IMG/VR virus record: IMGVR_UViG_3300028025_006013
Span: 1 to 63,957 of that record
Direction: 5' to 3' (one strand)
Origin: a virus
DNA length: 63,957 nt
Shown: piece by piece, positions 19,274 through 28,346 of the stretch
Position numbering within the stretch: the stretch's first letter is position 1
Layout of the letters: each line of letters starts with the position of its first letter
The notes under the pieces: generated by a model
Databases searched by the model: none
Told to the model about the DNA's origin: nothing
What the model saw: the letters and a program-made list of their open reading frames with translations, nothing else
Made by a program: the position numbers and the translations under genes

Positions 19274-19588
19274 ATGTCCCGTTATACATCAACACCCATA
19301 ATCACAACCCCGGATCAACCACAACGTAGATACATCAACGTTAAATATCCTGAAATAACCCGTGATTTTGCAGACATATACGTGTATGCATCTTTAGGTG
19401 ACCGCTATGATTTAATAGCCAATTCATATTACAATGATACTGAATTGTGGTGGGTAATTCTTAGAGCCAATCCAACACAACCAACCGACTCACTTTACCC
19501 AAACCCAGGCGATCAAATACGCATCCCTGCACCGTTTCGTATACCTACCATATTAGCGCAATATGATAGTTTAAACCAAAATATATAG
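19274..19588 (+). CDS. LysM-like baseplate wedge protein (gp53/gpX type)
   Basis: A 104-residue protein. GDRYDLIANSYYNDTELWWVILRAN and GDQIRIP (residues ~38-82) form the LysM-like fold found in T4 gp53 and P2 gpX baseplate proteins, where it contributes to hub/wedge contacts rather than secretion. The next gene starts 4 bases later. Confidence 0.75.
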   Translation: MSRYTSTPIITTPDQPQRRYINVKYPEITRDFADIYVYASLGDRYDLIANSYYNDTELWWVILRANPTQPTDSLYPNPGDQIRIPAPFRIPTILAQYDSLNQNI

Positions 19589-19592
19589 TTTT

Positions 19593-22055
19593 ATGTCAAA
19601 AATAGTAGGAGAAGAAATTCCATCGTATGTAGCACAACAAATCAATAAGCGTCAAGCGACCCAAGGTAAAACATCCCGCAATGACAAGGATATGCTGTAC
19701 TTAAACGCTAGAACGTCATGGGTTAAATTAGCATCGGGTATTGTTAAAGATGATGAACCTAACATTGCCCAAAACAATATTTTATATAATGGTATATCTT
19801 CTGGTGGAGGATACGATGGCGCATTAAGACAAAAACACTCATTCGAATCCAAATATGGGTATGGCCCATCAAAATATGGCTCCCACATATCCGAATATGG
19901 CTACCAACCAATGCCAGGTATCGTTAGCGCTGACATTAGGTGTATGAACCGTGGTTCAATTAAAAAAGCAACCGTTCAAATCAAAGCATTCACCCCAGAA
20001 CAATTCCATATTCTCGATCAACTATATCTTCGTATAGGATATACCATGTTTTTGGAGTGGGGACATAGTATATATTTAGATGACAAAGGTGATGTTGTTA
20101 ACATGGGATACACGTTAATCGAAGCCGATCAAGGATTTTTCGCATCAACCGATTACTACCAAATGCTCGGTAAAATTGAATATTACCGTAAAAGTAAATT
20201 CGGTAACTACGATGGACTCATATGCAAAGTAGTAAACTTTAACTGGCATATAGCACAGGATGGTTCGTACGATATCACACTAGAGTTAATCAGTGTGGGT
20301 GATGTAGTGGAATCACTTAAAACAAACATATCACCAAACAAAGAACTAGCAGATGGTATTGACCAGGTGATGAGTTCATTGAAGAGTGAGGAAACGGATG
20401 CTCCATCACAAATATCCCCATCTTCAAATATCATTTCAGCATACTTATACTTCCAGCATCTGCTTAATAAGGATTCTGCCAATTATTCAAAGGAAAAAAT
20501 ATTTGCACATATTGTACAGAAAAACGACAAATTGAAGTTAGGTCATTTCATTAAACTTAACCATCTTCCTCCACTTTTCAAATCAAATCCTGAGGCAGGT
20601 AACTTTAAAACATCTACTAGTTTTTTATCGGAAGATGCCGCTAGAACATGGGCTGTGCAAACATATCCTACTGCAACAGAATCTAATTCATCATTGCCTG
20701 GCCCGCAATCATATACTATACAAAGTACTACCCAAACACTAGTACCGAACGTAAAGGGTTTACCTAGCACTAGTGGATTGTATTATGTGGTATATAATGA
20801 TGCTGAACCTCTTCAAAAATTCAAATTTGGTAAAGTAGGACAGGGTGAACGAAACGTAATGTTTATCAACTACGAAAACCCCAAAGAAAACAAAAACGAC
20901 TCATCCACTGGATACTACATGCGTTTTGGGCATTTACTAGATTTTTTAGACAAATATGTGGTACCCAGATCAAAAACTGACAGATCGATTAAAATGGTCA
21001 AAATATACTCTGAACAGTCACTAATGTACCGCCACCCATACCAGTACTCAGCAGATCCTAGAGTATGTGTGGTTGCCATACCTCAAAATGAACCAATAAA
21101 TTCCAAAATATTTTTAGTTGACGAGAAGGGTAGCGATTTTGATTCACGAGTTCAGTGGAAAATATCAAAAGGAGGATACTCGGCTAATTCAATGAACATA
21201 TACATTTCCCACACCCAAATCCTCCAATCACTTGAAGCTAATTTAGACGACAAGGGCAATTTATCGTTATTCAATTTCTTGAAAGACATATGCAATGCAT
21301 TGAACAGAGCATTGTGTGGGTTAAATAACCTAGAGCCAGTAATTGACGAAACCGACAACATATTATATATAATTGATTCCAGCTACCATGTTAAAAAATC
21401 AAAAACATATGAATTGGAATTATATGGTTACAATAACGATTGGAACACATCCAATTTCGTTCGTAACTTCAACTTGAAAACCGAAATCACCCCAGAATTC
21501 GCAACCATGGCCTCCATCGGTGCTACCGCAGCTGGATATGTTAAGGGAACTGAAAACACCATGTTTTCACGCTTCAACAAGGGTTTAATTGACCGCTTCC
21601 AAGACGAGTGGCATGCACCAACATCAGACACTGCTAAAGAAGCAAGAGAAGACGTACTCGACTTGTACCGAAATAAAATATGGTGGGGAATGTGGAACGC
21701 ATTTGGTATGATTAAAAAAGGCACAAAACCACAACTACAAATCAACATCATTGATCGTAATGTATCAATAATGACCGAATTCTTCAAGTACATACAATCT
21801 GAACAGCGCAACAAAAAAGAAAAGTATGCATCAACCCAAAACGGTTTTATCCCAATCAGCTTGGGTGTAACCATGGATGGTATATCAGGCATTAAAATAT
21901 ACAATTCATTAAATGTATCCACTCGATTTTTACCAGCTAATTACCCAGAAAATCTGGTGTTTATCATCAAAGGCGTAAACCACAAATTATCAAACAGTGA
22001 CTGGGAAACCACACTGGAAACCGTAGTTGTATCCAAAGTTGACACAAGCAAATAG
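19593..22055 (+). CDS. large baseplate hub-like protein
   Basis: An 820-residue protein. Residues ~110-250 (MPGIVSADIRCMNRGSIKK, FTPEQFHILDQLYLRIGYTM, LICKVVNFNWHI) read like a tail-hub domain of the gp27/gpD type. The C-terminal part (residues ~700-820, ISLGVTMDGISGIKIYN, VFIIKGVNHKLSNSDWETTLE) resembles the end of many hub proteins. It lies directly after the LysM baseplate protein and before two wall hydrolases, which would be mounted on the hub. Confidence 0.65.
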   Translation: MSKIVGEEIPSYVAQQINKRQATQGKTSRNDKDMLYLNARTSWVKLASGIVKDDEPNIAQNNILYNGISSGGGYDGALRQKHSFESKYGYGPSKYGSHISEYGYQPMPGIVSADIRCMNRGSIKKATVQIKAFTPEQFHILDQLYLRIGYTMFLEWGHSIYLDDKGDVVNMGYTLIEADQGFFASTDYYQMLGKIEYYRKSKFGNYDGLICKVVNFNWHIAQDGSYDITLELISVGDVVESLKTNISPNKELADGIDQVMSSLKSEETDAPSQISPSSNIISAYLYFQHLLNKDSANYSKEKIFAHIVQKNDKLKLGHFIKLNHLPPLFKSNPEAGNFKTSTSFLSEDAARTWAVQTYPTATESNSSLPGPQSYTIQSTTQTLVPNVKGLPSTSGLYYVVYNDAEPLQKFKFGKVGQGERNVMFINYENPKENKNDSSTGYYMRFGHLLDFLDKYVVPRSKTDRSIKMVKIYSEQSLMYRHPYQYSADPRVCVVAIPQNEPINSKIFLVDEKGSDFDSRVQWKISKGGYSANSMNIYISHTQILQSLEANLDDKGNLSLFNFLKDICNALNRALCGLNNLEPVIDETDNILYIIDSSYHVKKSKTYELELYGYNNDWNTSNFVRNFNLKTEITPEFATMASIGATAAGYVKGTENTMFSRFNKGLIDRFQDEWHAPTSDTAKEAREDVLDLYRNKIWWGMWNAFGMIKKGTKPQLQINIIDRNVSIMTEFFKYIQSEQRNKKEKYASTQNGFIPISLGVTMDGISGIKIYNSLNVSTRFLPANYPENLVFIIKGVNHKLSNSDWETTLETVVVSKVDTSK

Positions 22056-22057
22056 TT

Positions 22058-22648
22058 ATGGAAAACGAAACAGACTACATCGAATATCAAAAAATTGTAC
22101 TTGACATAATTGGGTTATCCTCACCAAAACAAAATGTTTCCGCACCTGGAGCAAACCGGTTAGTTAAAAGTTCCAAACGGGCAACATCCGATGAAACCAA
22201 ATTATTCTACCAAAAGCTATTCACCTACCTAGGCATACCAGAGACACAAGGTAATTTGCTATTTGTTCGCGCATGGGCTCAAATTGAGGGATCTGAAAGA
22301 ACCGGCTCTCGACCAACATACAATCCATTGAGTACAACCCTTTCTAGCGGTGCTACATCATCATTCAATTCAATTGGTGTACGAAATTACCCAACATTGA
22401 ATGTAGGTGTTATTGCAACTGCAAATACCATTAAAGGTAAATTGTATTCTAAAATATACACAGAACTAAAAAAAGGCATACCAGATAAAGCAACCGCTAT
22501 TTCATTATCCAAAAAATGGGAGAAAAAATATGGTCCGCTTTGGACGTGGGTAAATGGATCAGACATTACAAAGAGTGATCTTCCACCATACATTTCGGGT
22601 GTATTAGCTGGAAATGTATCCTCTGGAACAATACACATACCTAATTAA
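22058..22648 (+). CDS. tail-associated cell-wall hydrolase-like protein
   Basis: A 196-residue protein. The segment FVRAWAQIEGS followed by YNPLSTT, SFNSIGVRNYP and VGVIATANTIK (residues ~68-130) matches a lysozyme-like phage family in which the Glu of the first helix would be catalytic and NPLxTT/GVxNY are signature motifs. No signal peptide. Its location between the hub and an M23 peptidase suggests it opens peptidoglycan during infection. Confidence 0.6.
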   Translation: MENETDYIEYQKIVLDIIGLSSPKQNVSAPGANRLVKSSKRATSDETKLFYQKLFTYLGIPETQGNLLFVRAWAQIEGSERTGSRPTYNPLSTTLSSGATSSFNSIGVRNYPTLNVGVIATANTIKGKLYSKIYTELKKGIPDKATAISLSKKWEKKYGPLWTWVNGSDITKSDLPPYISGVLAGNVSSGTIHIPN

Positions 22649-22661
22649 TACATAATACACT

Positions 22662-23210
22662 ATGGACGAAGAAGACTTCTATGAAACGATGCGAGCAATA
22701 GTATTCAAAATTGTGGATGGAGATGCACCCAAAATCTCAAAAAACTACCCAGCGGCATCCCCATTCATAGGCAAAAAATACACCACTGGTGGATTACCGA
22801 TTACCTCTCATTTTGGTCCTAGGTGGGGTAAATTCCACTACGGAATGGATATTGCTGGACTTACCCAAGGCGGGGTACAGGTAAAAGAGGGTACCCCCAT
22901 GTACTACAACGGAGACTCAGGTACCGTAACATCAACCGTAACTAAGGGTTATGGTAATGGGTATGGTCTTAAGGTCATTATAAAAAATCAAGATGGTTCA
23001 ATCATAATATGCGCCCACCTTAGTAAAGTTAGTGTCAAAAATGGACAAACCGTAACCAGTGGTACATTATTAGGTAATATAGGAAATACAGGACATTCAT
23101 TTGGTGCCCATCTCCATTTCGAATACAAACCTTTGGGGGCTCCATCAACATCTAATGGTTCCATAGACCCATACCCATACATAGACAAATACATAAAATT
23201 CAAACAATAA
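22662..23210 (+). CDS. M23 family metallopeptidase, tail-associated
   Basis: A 182-residue protein. The LytM/M23 zinc motifs are present: HYGMD (residues ~59-63) and HLHF (~150-153), with GNTGHSFGAHLHFEY typical of the family. The likely activity is cleavage of peptidoglycan peptide cross-links. A ~45-residue N-terminal helix may attach it to the baseplate. It shares the same tail neighbourhood as the preceding hydrolase. Confidence 0.85.
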   Translation: MDEEDFYETMRAIVFKIVDGDAPKISKNYPAASPFIGKKYTTGGLPITSHFGPRWGKFHYGMDIAGLTQGGVQVKEGTPMYYNGDSGTVTSTVTKGYGNGYGLKVIIKNQDGSIIICAHLSKVSVKNGQTVTSGTLLGNIGNTGHSFGAHLHFEYKPLGAPSTSNGSIDPYPYIDKYIKFKQ

Positions 23211-23212
23211 AC

Positions 23213-23803
23213 ATGTACTTCCCAAAATCACAATACACCGGAAACCTATACACTGATGGAACCAGGTATGCTGTTGCCACTAACGGTAACCCGTACACTG
23301 GATACTACTTCAAAACATTTGCCAATGAATTGTATACCGGGAAAACACCAGAAGATGGCCCAACCCAATTATTGGTTGAAATCCAGCAACCCATGTTGGA
23401 TGACATTACCCCCGCTACTCAACCATTGTATGTATATCCTATCTCCACTACAGCATACAACAATAAAGAACCAGAAATCCGTTACCTTCCACAACCCAAC
23501 GTAACATTACCCACACCGGATGACTATAAACAGGGTGTATTCACCCGCTATTTTTGCAAGAAAACAAACGAGTTAAAATATATCGAAATCGATCAAAAAA
23601 CACATTCCAAACTTGCATCCCAATCCAGTGAAGTAGCGTGGGATCTATATATACCTCAATCAATTGATTGGTATATAACGGGAAACATGGAAAACATATA
23701 CAACTTAAACAAGTCAATTGTGAACATGGTTGAAACGGAGGAGAAATGGTACGGTTTCTCGCAATACTTTAAACAAAACTTTGCAAAATACTTTGCTACT
23801 TAA
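23213..23803 (+). CDS. hypothetical structural protein
   Basis: A 196-residue protein starting 2 bases after the M23 gene. Tyr/Thr/Pro-rich N-terminal half (GNLYTDGTRYAVATNGNPYTGYYF), mixed C-terminal half ending FAKYFAT. It closes the virion block and is probably a minor tail component. Confidence 0.6.
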   Translation: MYFPKSQYTGNLYTDGTRYAVATNGNPYTGYYFKTFANELYTGKTPEDGPTQLLVEIQQPMLDDITPATQPLYVYPISTTAYNNKEPEIRYLPQPNVTLPTPDDYKQGVFTRYFCKKTNELKYIEIDQKTHSKLASQSSEVAWDLYIPQSIDWYITGNMENIYNLNKSIVNMVETEEKWYGFSQYFKQNFAKYFAT

Positions 23804-23826
23804 CATATCCTTCATATATTTAACCT

Positions 23827-25074
23827 ATGTTTTGGTTAATAGAAGATGTCAGTAAAGTAGAAACGCTATGTAGAATACGCCACAAAAACGTATACGTAGA
23901 TATACTACCGGTATCCCACACTCACCACGCACAGGAAAACGAAATATGCGCCATATACCTTAAACCCACACAAAACGACAAAGGGTATATATTACCCGTA
24001 AACCACAACGACACACTCAATTTACCAATTGATTTAATCCAGAGCGTGTTGGACAGCATTGAAACCATACACGTTCACGACAAAAAGGAATTCCTGCACT
24101 ATTTCACACACAAAAACATTGCGTGCCCGGTTCCAGGCATTCACACACAATTACCAACACATACATCAACACACGAGCACTTTTACCGTTTGTATCCAAA
24201 CCGAGCAGATGTTAACACAATCATACCAATTGTAAAACACTACGAGTGGTTTGAGCAACGGTTTGCTGCTTTACCCGAAACAAACACCACACACTTCTAC
24301 AACAAAGCATCCATCGTATACAACATGCTGGAGAGCAGTGGAATATCAGTTAATACAAGCGATTATATGCGATATTTCCAACGAGACGATGTACAACGTG
24401 TCTACACACACTACAATTTAAATACCACAACAACTAGACCATCGAATACATTCGGTGGTATTAGCTTTAACACATTAAACAAAGACAATGGAGAACGAGA
24501 GTGTTTTATTCCGAGCAACGATATATTCATTGAGTTGGATGTCAGTGCTTATCATGTTATTCTTTTATGCCATCTGGTGGACCATGATTTCGGCGGTGAA
24601 GATATTCATCAAAGTTTTGCTACTTTGTATGGGGTGGATTACCAGAGAGCAAAAGAAATAACCTTTCAGCAGCTGTATGGAGGAATTTGGAAACAATACG
24701 AAAATTTAGTATATTTCCGCAAAGTAAAAGAATACACTGACCAATTGTGGAACCAATTCACCACCCAGGGATACATTGAATGTCCCGTATCGCAATACAG
24801 ATTTGAGCGTGATAAGCTGGATGAAATGAACCCACAAAAACTACTCAACTACGTGTTGCAAAATTTTGAAACAGCAACCAATGTTAAACTGATGTGGAAG
24901 ATATTTAGAGTATTGCGTGGTAAAAACACCAAACTCATATTAACTGTGTACGATTCATTTTTATTTGACGTTGATGAATCCGAAACAGAGGTCATGCCAC
25001 AAATAGTAGAAATATTTAAACAACACCGCTTGAATGTGAAGACCAAAGTGGGCAACACATATAATTTCAAATAA
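23827..25074 (+). CDS. small family A DNA polymerase-like protein
   Basis: A 415-residue protein. The C-terminal half preserves the order of family A polymerase motifs: motif A-like ELDVSAYH (~236), then DIHQSFATLYGVD, motif B-like RAKEITFQQLYGG (~273-285), and motif C-like TVYDSF (~373-378) in place of VHDE. The acidic residues expected in motifs A and C (LDVSA, VYDS) are present. The first ~200 residues show no recognisable exonuclease motifs. It opens the replication block even though the phage also has a family B polymerase; whether it is active is unknown. Confidence 0.6.
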   Translation: MFWLIEDVSKVETLCRIRHKNVYVDILPVSHTHHAQENEICAIYLKPTQNDKGYILPVNHNDTLNLPIDLIQSVLDSIETIHVHDKKEFLHYFTHKNIACPVPGIHTQLPTHTSTHEHFYRLYPNRADVNTIIPIVKHYEWFEQRFAALPETNTTHFYNKASIVYNMLESSGISVNTSDYMRYFQRDDVQRVYTHYNLNTTTTRPSNTFGGISFNTLNKDNGERECFIPSNDIFIELDVSAYHVILLCHLVDHDFGGEDIHQSFATLYGVDYQRAKEITFQQLYGGIWKQYENLVYFRKVKEYTDQLWNQFTTQGYIECPVSQYRFERDKLDEMNPQKLLNYVLQNFETATNVKLMWKIFRVLRGKNTKLILTVYDSFLFDVDESETEVMPQIVEIFKQHRLNVKTKVGNTYNFK

Positions 25075-25082
25075 AACCAGTT

Positions 25083-25556
25083 ATGTATCCGAATTTCGAA
25101 GAAGCTCTGTATATGTATGATACGAGTCATAGCTATGACTATGACCATTTCATGAACACAGAACTTATGATCAACAACAGACTACTATGTACTTTCACAA
25201 CCCTTGACACACTCGACGAGTTAATTTCAGGTTTGACACAAAAGTACTCCATACTATACAATAAAATGTTTGTATTGCACGTTAAATCAAACAACGAATA
25301 CGTGGTAACATACAACATAGACCAAGGCAATACATCCGAGATACCTGAAAATACCATTTTGGTGCACCGCAAAAAGGAACACAATGTGCTATACACAATC
25401 AATTCATTGAATGAGTTAATTAAGCGATTGAATGGTGGTGTAGTTGATCCAAAATTCCCAATTAACTGGCAACACTACAGAAACAGCATATTGCTAACAC
25501 AAAATTCCGATTTGAAGCAATTGAACACCAAAATATATAAAATAATTGAATTGTAA
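25083..25556 (+). CDS. hypothetical protein, replication block
   Basis: A 157-residue acidic/aromatic protein. Central part FVLHVKSNNEYVVTYNID, then ILVHRKKEHNVLYTINSLNELI. No signal or membrane segment. Starts 8 bases after the polymerase-like gene, so probably co-transcribed. Function not recognised. Confidence 0.7.
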   Translation: MYPNFEEALYMYDTSHSYDYDHFMNTELMINNRLLCTFTTLDTLDELISGLTQKYSILYNKMFVLHVKSNNEYVVTYNIDQGNTSEIPENTILVHRKKEHNVLYTINSLNELIKRLNGGVVDPKFPINWQHYRNSILLTQNSDLKQLNTKIYKIIEL

Positions 25557-25557
25557 T

Positions 25558-25577
25558 CCAGCCAACAAAATGGCTGG
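25558..25577 (+). terminator. hairpin after the polymerase-like operon
   Basis: CCAGCCA and TGGCTGG pair around a 6-base loop. There is no good T-run, so it is only a possible terminator. Confidence 0.4.
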
Positions 25578-25593
25578 TTACTTGGCAAAAACA

Positions 25594-25624
25594 TTTGCCT
25601 ACCAAATAAAGGTTACGTATATTC
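25594..25624 (+). promoter_or_regulatory. host-type promoter TTTG-N20-TATATTC
   Basis: TTTG at 25594-25597 and TATATTC at 25618-25624 precede the SSB gene at 25654. Near-consensus for a Bacteroidota primary-sigma promoter. Confidence 0.6.
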
Positions 25625-25653
25625 AAGTTGTAAACAAATAAAATAAGTTATAT

Positions 25654-26484
25654 ATGAACATTGATGCAATCAAACGCAAATTAGAGGCAATGCAAGCGCC
25701 TAAGTCATCATCAAAAGGTGGTGAAAAAAACTACCCGGAAAAATTCAAACCAACCATCGGTAAACAATCGATTCGTGTAGTACCATTCAAATTCAACAAA
25801 GAAAATCCATTCACTGAGTTGAAATTCTATTACAACATCGGCAGTAAAAAAGTAATCGCATCACCATTAAACTGGGGCGAAAAAGACCCTATCGCTGAAT
25901 TCGCAAAACAATTGAGAGGCACAAACGACAAAGAAAACTGGCGTTTAGCGAAAAAACTTGACCCGAAAGTTCGCATCCAAGTTCCAATCGTGGTACGCGG
26001 TGCAGAGGAAGAGGGAGTGAAAATGTGGGAATTCGGTAAAGAAATCTACGAAGCGTTCTTGCAATTAGCAGCAGACGAGGAAGTAGGTGATTTCACAGAC
26101 ATCATGGTAGGTAGAGATATCAAACTGAACACAGTAGGACCAGACGTAACTGGAACAGCATACAACAAAACAACTATTTCAGTTGCAATCAAAACATCGC
26201 CATTGTACGATGACGAGGCTGTAATTGAGCGTATATTGGAAGAACAGAAAAATCCATTAGACACGTACAAATCACTCCCATTTGACGAAATCAAAGCAGC
26301 ATTACAAGAATGGTTAGCGCCAGTGGGTGAAGAAGACGAAGACAGCATCACATTCACAACTGAAACAAAAGCTGAACCAAAATCAAACTACAGCATTTCA
26401 ACAAAACCTGCAGCAAAAACCACCAAATCAGACAAATTCGACGAATTGTTTGGCGATGATGAAGACGACGATATGCCGTTCTAA
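25654..26484 (+). CDS. single-stranded DNA-binding protein, gp32-like
   Basis: A 276-residue protein. A basic N-terminal helix (IDAIKRKLEAM) is followed by an OB-type core with IGKQSIRVVPFKFNKENPFTELKFYYN, and the protein ends in a very acidic tail (GDDEDDDMPF) that normally binds replication partners. The Cys/His zinc ribbon of T4 gp32 is not present. It is immediately upstream of UvsX, consistent with replication and recombination. Confidence 0.82.
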   Translation: MNIDAIKRKLEAMQAPKSSSKGGEKNYPEKFKPTIGKQSIRVVPFKFNKENPFTELKFYYNIGSKKVIASPLNWGEKDPIAEFAKQLRGTNDKENWRLAKKLDPKVRIQVPIVVRGAEEEGVKMWEFGKEIYEAFLQLAADEEVGDFTDIMVGRDIKLNTVGPDVTGTAYNKTTISVAIKTSPLYDDEAVIERILEEQKNPLDTYKSLPFDEIKAALQEWLAPVGEEDEDSITFTTETKAEPKSNYSISTKPAAKTTKSDKFDELFGDDEDDDMPF

Positions 26485-26521
26485 TTCACACACAAAATTA
26501 TTTACTACTTAAAATAAAGTT

Positions 26522-27622
26522 ATGGCTAAAGGAAGAAAATCATTGTCAGCAGCCGCTGACGAAGCAATCAAATCAAGTTTTAGTTTAGACAAATTTAAGC
26601 AAAGTAAAGGATTGGCATCCAACGTAAAGTTCAAGGAACAACGTTGGATTCCTTTTTCTCCCGCTTTGCAAGACGCATTGTCTATTCCTGGGTGTCCTAT
26701 GGGGCACCTAGTTATCGCTCGGGGACGATCTGACTCGGGTAAAACCACATTAATGATCGAGCTTGCCATTGAGGCACAAAAGATGAAAGTATTGCCTGTA
26801 TTCATCATTACTGAGATGAAATGGGACTTTTTGCATGCCGAGAAGATGGGCTTTCAGTTAACCAAAAACATCGACCCAGAAGACCCAGACAACATAGACT
26901 ACGAAGGGTTTTTCATTTACGTTGACCGCAGTACATTAAACACAATTGAGGATGTATCCGCGTTCATAGCAGACATACTTCAGTCACAAAAGAAAGGTGA
27001 TTTACCATTCGATCTATTGTTCCTGTGGGATTCAGTTGGTTCCATCCCATGTGAAATGTCAGTAAGCGCAAATAAAAATAACCCACAGTGGAATGCTGGA
27101 GCAATGGCTACACAATTTGGTAATTTCATCAACCAGAAATTTCCTATGTCTCGCAAAGTGAGTTACCCGTACACCAATACATTATTCGTAATCAATAAAG
27201 TGGGTGTTCAACCTGCAGCAACACCAATGTCTCAACCGAAAATGACAAACAAAGGAGGCGACGCTATGTACTGGGATGCATCATTAGTAATTACATTTGG
27301 TAATGTAACCAACAGCGGTACATCGAAAATCAAGGCCATCAAAAACAAGAAAAACGTCGAATTCGCTAAACGAACCAAAATCGCAATCGACAAAATCCAC
27401 TTAAGCGATGGAGTTTGCACCCAATCAACAGTAATAGTTACCCCACACGGTTTTATTCCAGATACTGATACTGCAATAAAAAACTACAAAGCAACATACT
27501 CAAACGAATGGTTCCAGGATGCGTCAGGTGAAATTGACATAATTGAGGACAATTCGGAATGGAGCGAAAAACCAGATATATCCGATGTCATAGACATGAT
27601 TAGCCGGGAAGATGTTGTGTAG
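26522..27622 (+). CDS. uvsX: UvsX/RecA-type recombinase
   Basis: A 366-residue RecA-fold ATPase. Walker A is GRSDSGKTT (~66-74), Walker B LLFLWDSVGS (~160-169), and a loop region lies at NNPQWNAGAMATQFGNF. It forms filaments on ssDNA for strand exchange and recombination-dependent replication, together with the SSB encoded just upstream. Confidence 0.9.
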   Translation: MAKGRKSLSAAADEAIKSSFSLDKFKQSKGLASNVKFKEQRWIPFSPALQDALSIPGCPMGHLVIARGRSDSGKTTLMIELAIEAQKMKVLPVFIITEMKWDFLHAEKMGFQLTKNIDPEDPDNIDYEGFFIYVDRSTLNTIEDVSAFIADILQSQKKGDLPFDLLFLWDSVGSIPCEMSVSANKNNPQWNAGAMATQFGNFINQKFPMSRKVSYPYTNTLFVINKVGVQPAATPMSQPKMTNKGGDAMYWDASLVITFGNVTNSGTSKIKAIKNKKNVEFAKRTKIAIDKIHLSDGVCTQSTVIVTPHGFIPDTDTAIKNYKATYSNEWFQDASGEIDIIEDNSEWSEKPDISDVIDMISREDVV

Positions 27623-27660
27623 TTAACTGATCATCCTCCGTTCATCTCCTTGAATTGCAC

Positions 27661-27676
27661 CATATTTATAATAAAA
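27661..27676 (+). promoter_or_regulatory. late-type promoter box of the HNH gene
   Basis: CATATTTATAATAAAA, inside a 20-base stretch (27658-27677) identical to 41270-41289 upstream of another HNH gene. Confidence 0.5.
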
Positions 27677-27688
27677 CACAAATTTATT

Positions 27689-28342
27689 ATGAAAAAATGC
27701 AATTCATGTTTGGGGGAGTACCCATTCGATATGTTCCATGTAAAAAGAGCATCAGATGACGGTTACAACAATGTGTGTAAGCCATGTAAAAAAATCAAAA
27801 ACGAGTTATTTTATGCAAATAACCGTGAGTCAAAATTGGTATACCAAAAAGAATACCGGGAGAAAAACAAGGAAGTAGTTGACGCGTACAAAAAAGCATA
27901 CAATAAAACATATTTACCTGAATACTACAAGAAAAACAAAGAAAAACGACTAGCATATAGTTACGAATACAACAAGGAACGTAAGAAAACAGACGAAAAT
28001 TTCCGTTTAGCGTCCCTGCTACGATCTCGTTTCCATCATGCATTGAAAAATGGATTCAAAATGAAATCGGTAATCGAGTTAGTAGGATGTACTATTGAAG
28101 AATTCAAGTTGTATGTTGAATCTTTATTTTATCCGGAAATGACTTGGGAAAACCACGGGGATATCTGGGAAATAGACCATATATTACCATGTGCCTCATT
28201 TGATTTAACATTGTTGGAGGAGCAGAAAAAATGTTTCCATTTTTCGAACCATCAACCATTATTTAAAACAACAGCTATTGCCCAATCGTTGGGATACAAT
28301 GATATAGTTGGGAACAGAAACAAGTTACATAAAATAATTTAA
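27689..28342 (+). CDS. HNH homing endonuclease
   Basis: A 217-residue protein starting MKKCNSCLGEYPFD; an earlier in-frame ATG at 27650 precedes the promoter box and is rejected. N-terminal zinc ribbon with CNSC and CKPC, a Lys/Tyr-rich helical linker, and the HNH core WEIDHILPCASFD with FSNHQPL (~165-200). It separates uvsX from the RNase H gene and is probably a mobile insertion with its own promoter. Confidence 0.85.
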   Translation: MKKCNSCLGEYPFDMFHVKRASDDGYNNVCKPCKKIKNELFYANNRESKLVYQKEYREKNKEVVDAYKKAYNKTYLPEYYKKNKEKRLAYSYEYNKERKKTDENFRLASLLRSRFHHALKNGFKMKSVIELVGCTIEEFKLYVESLFYPEMTWENHGDIWEIDHILPCASFDLTLLEEQKKCFHFSNHQPLFKTTAIAQSLGYNDIVGNRNKLHKII

Positions 28343-28346
28343 ACCC

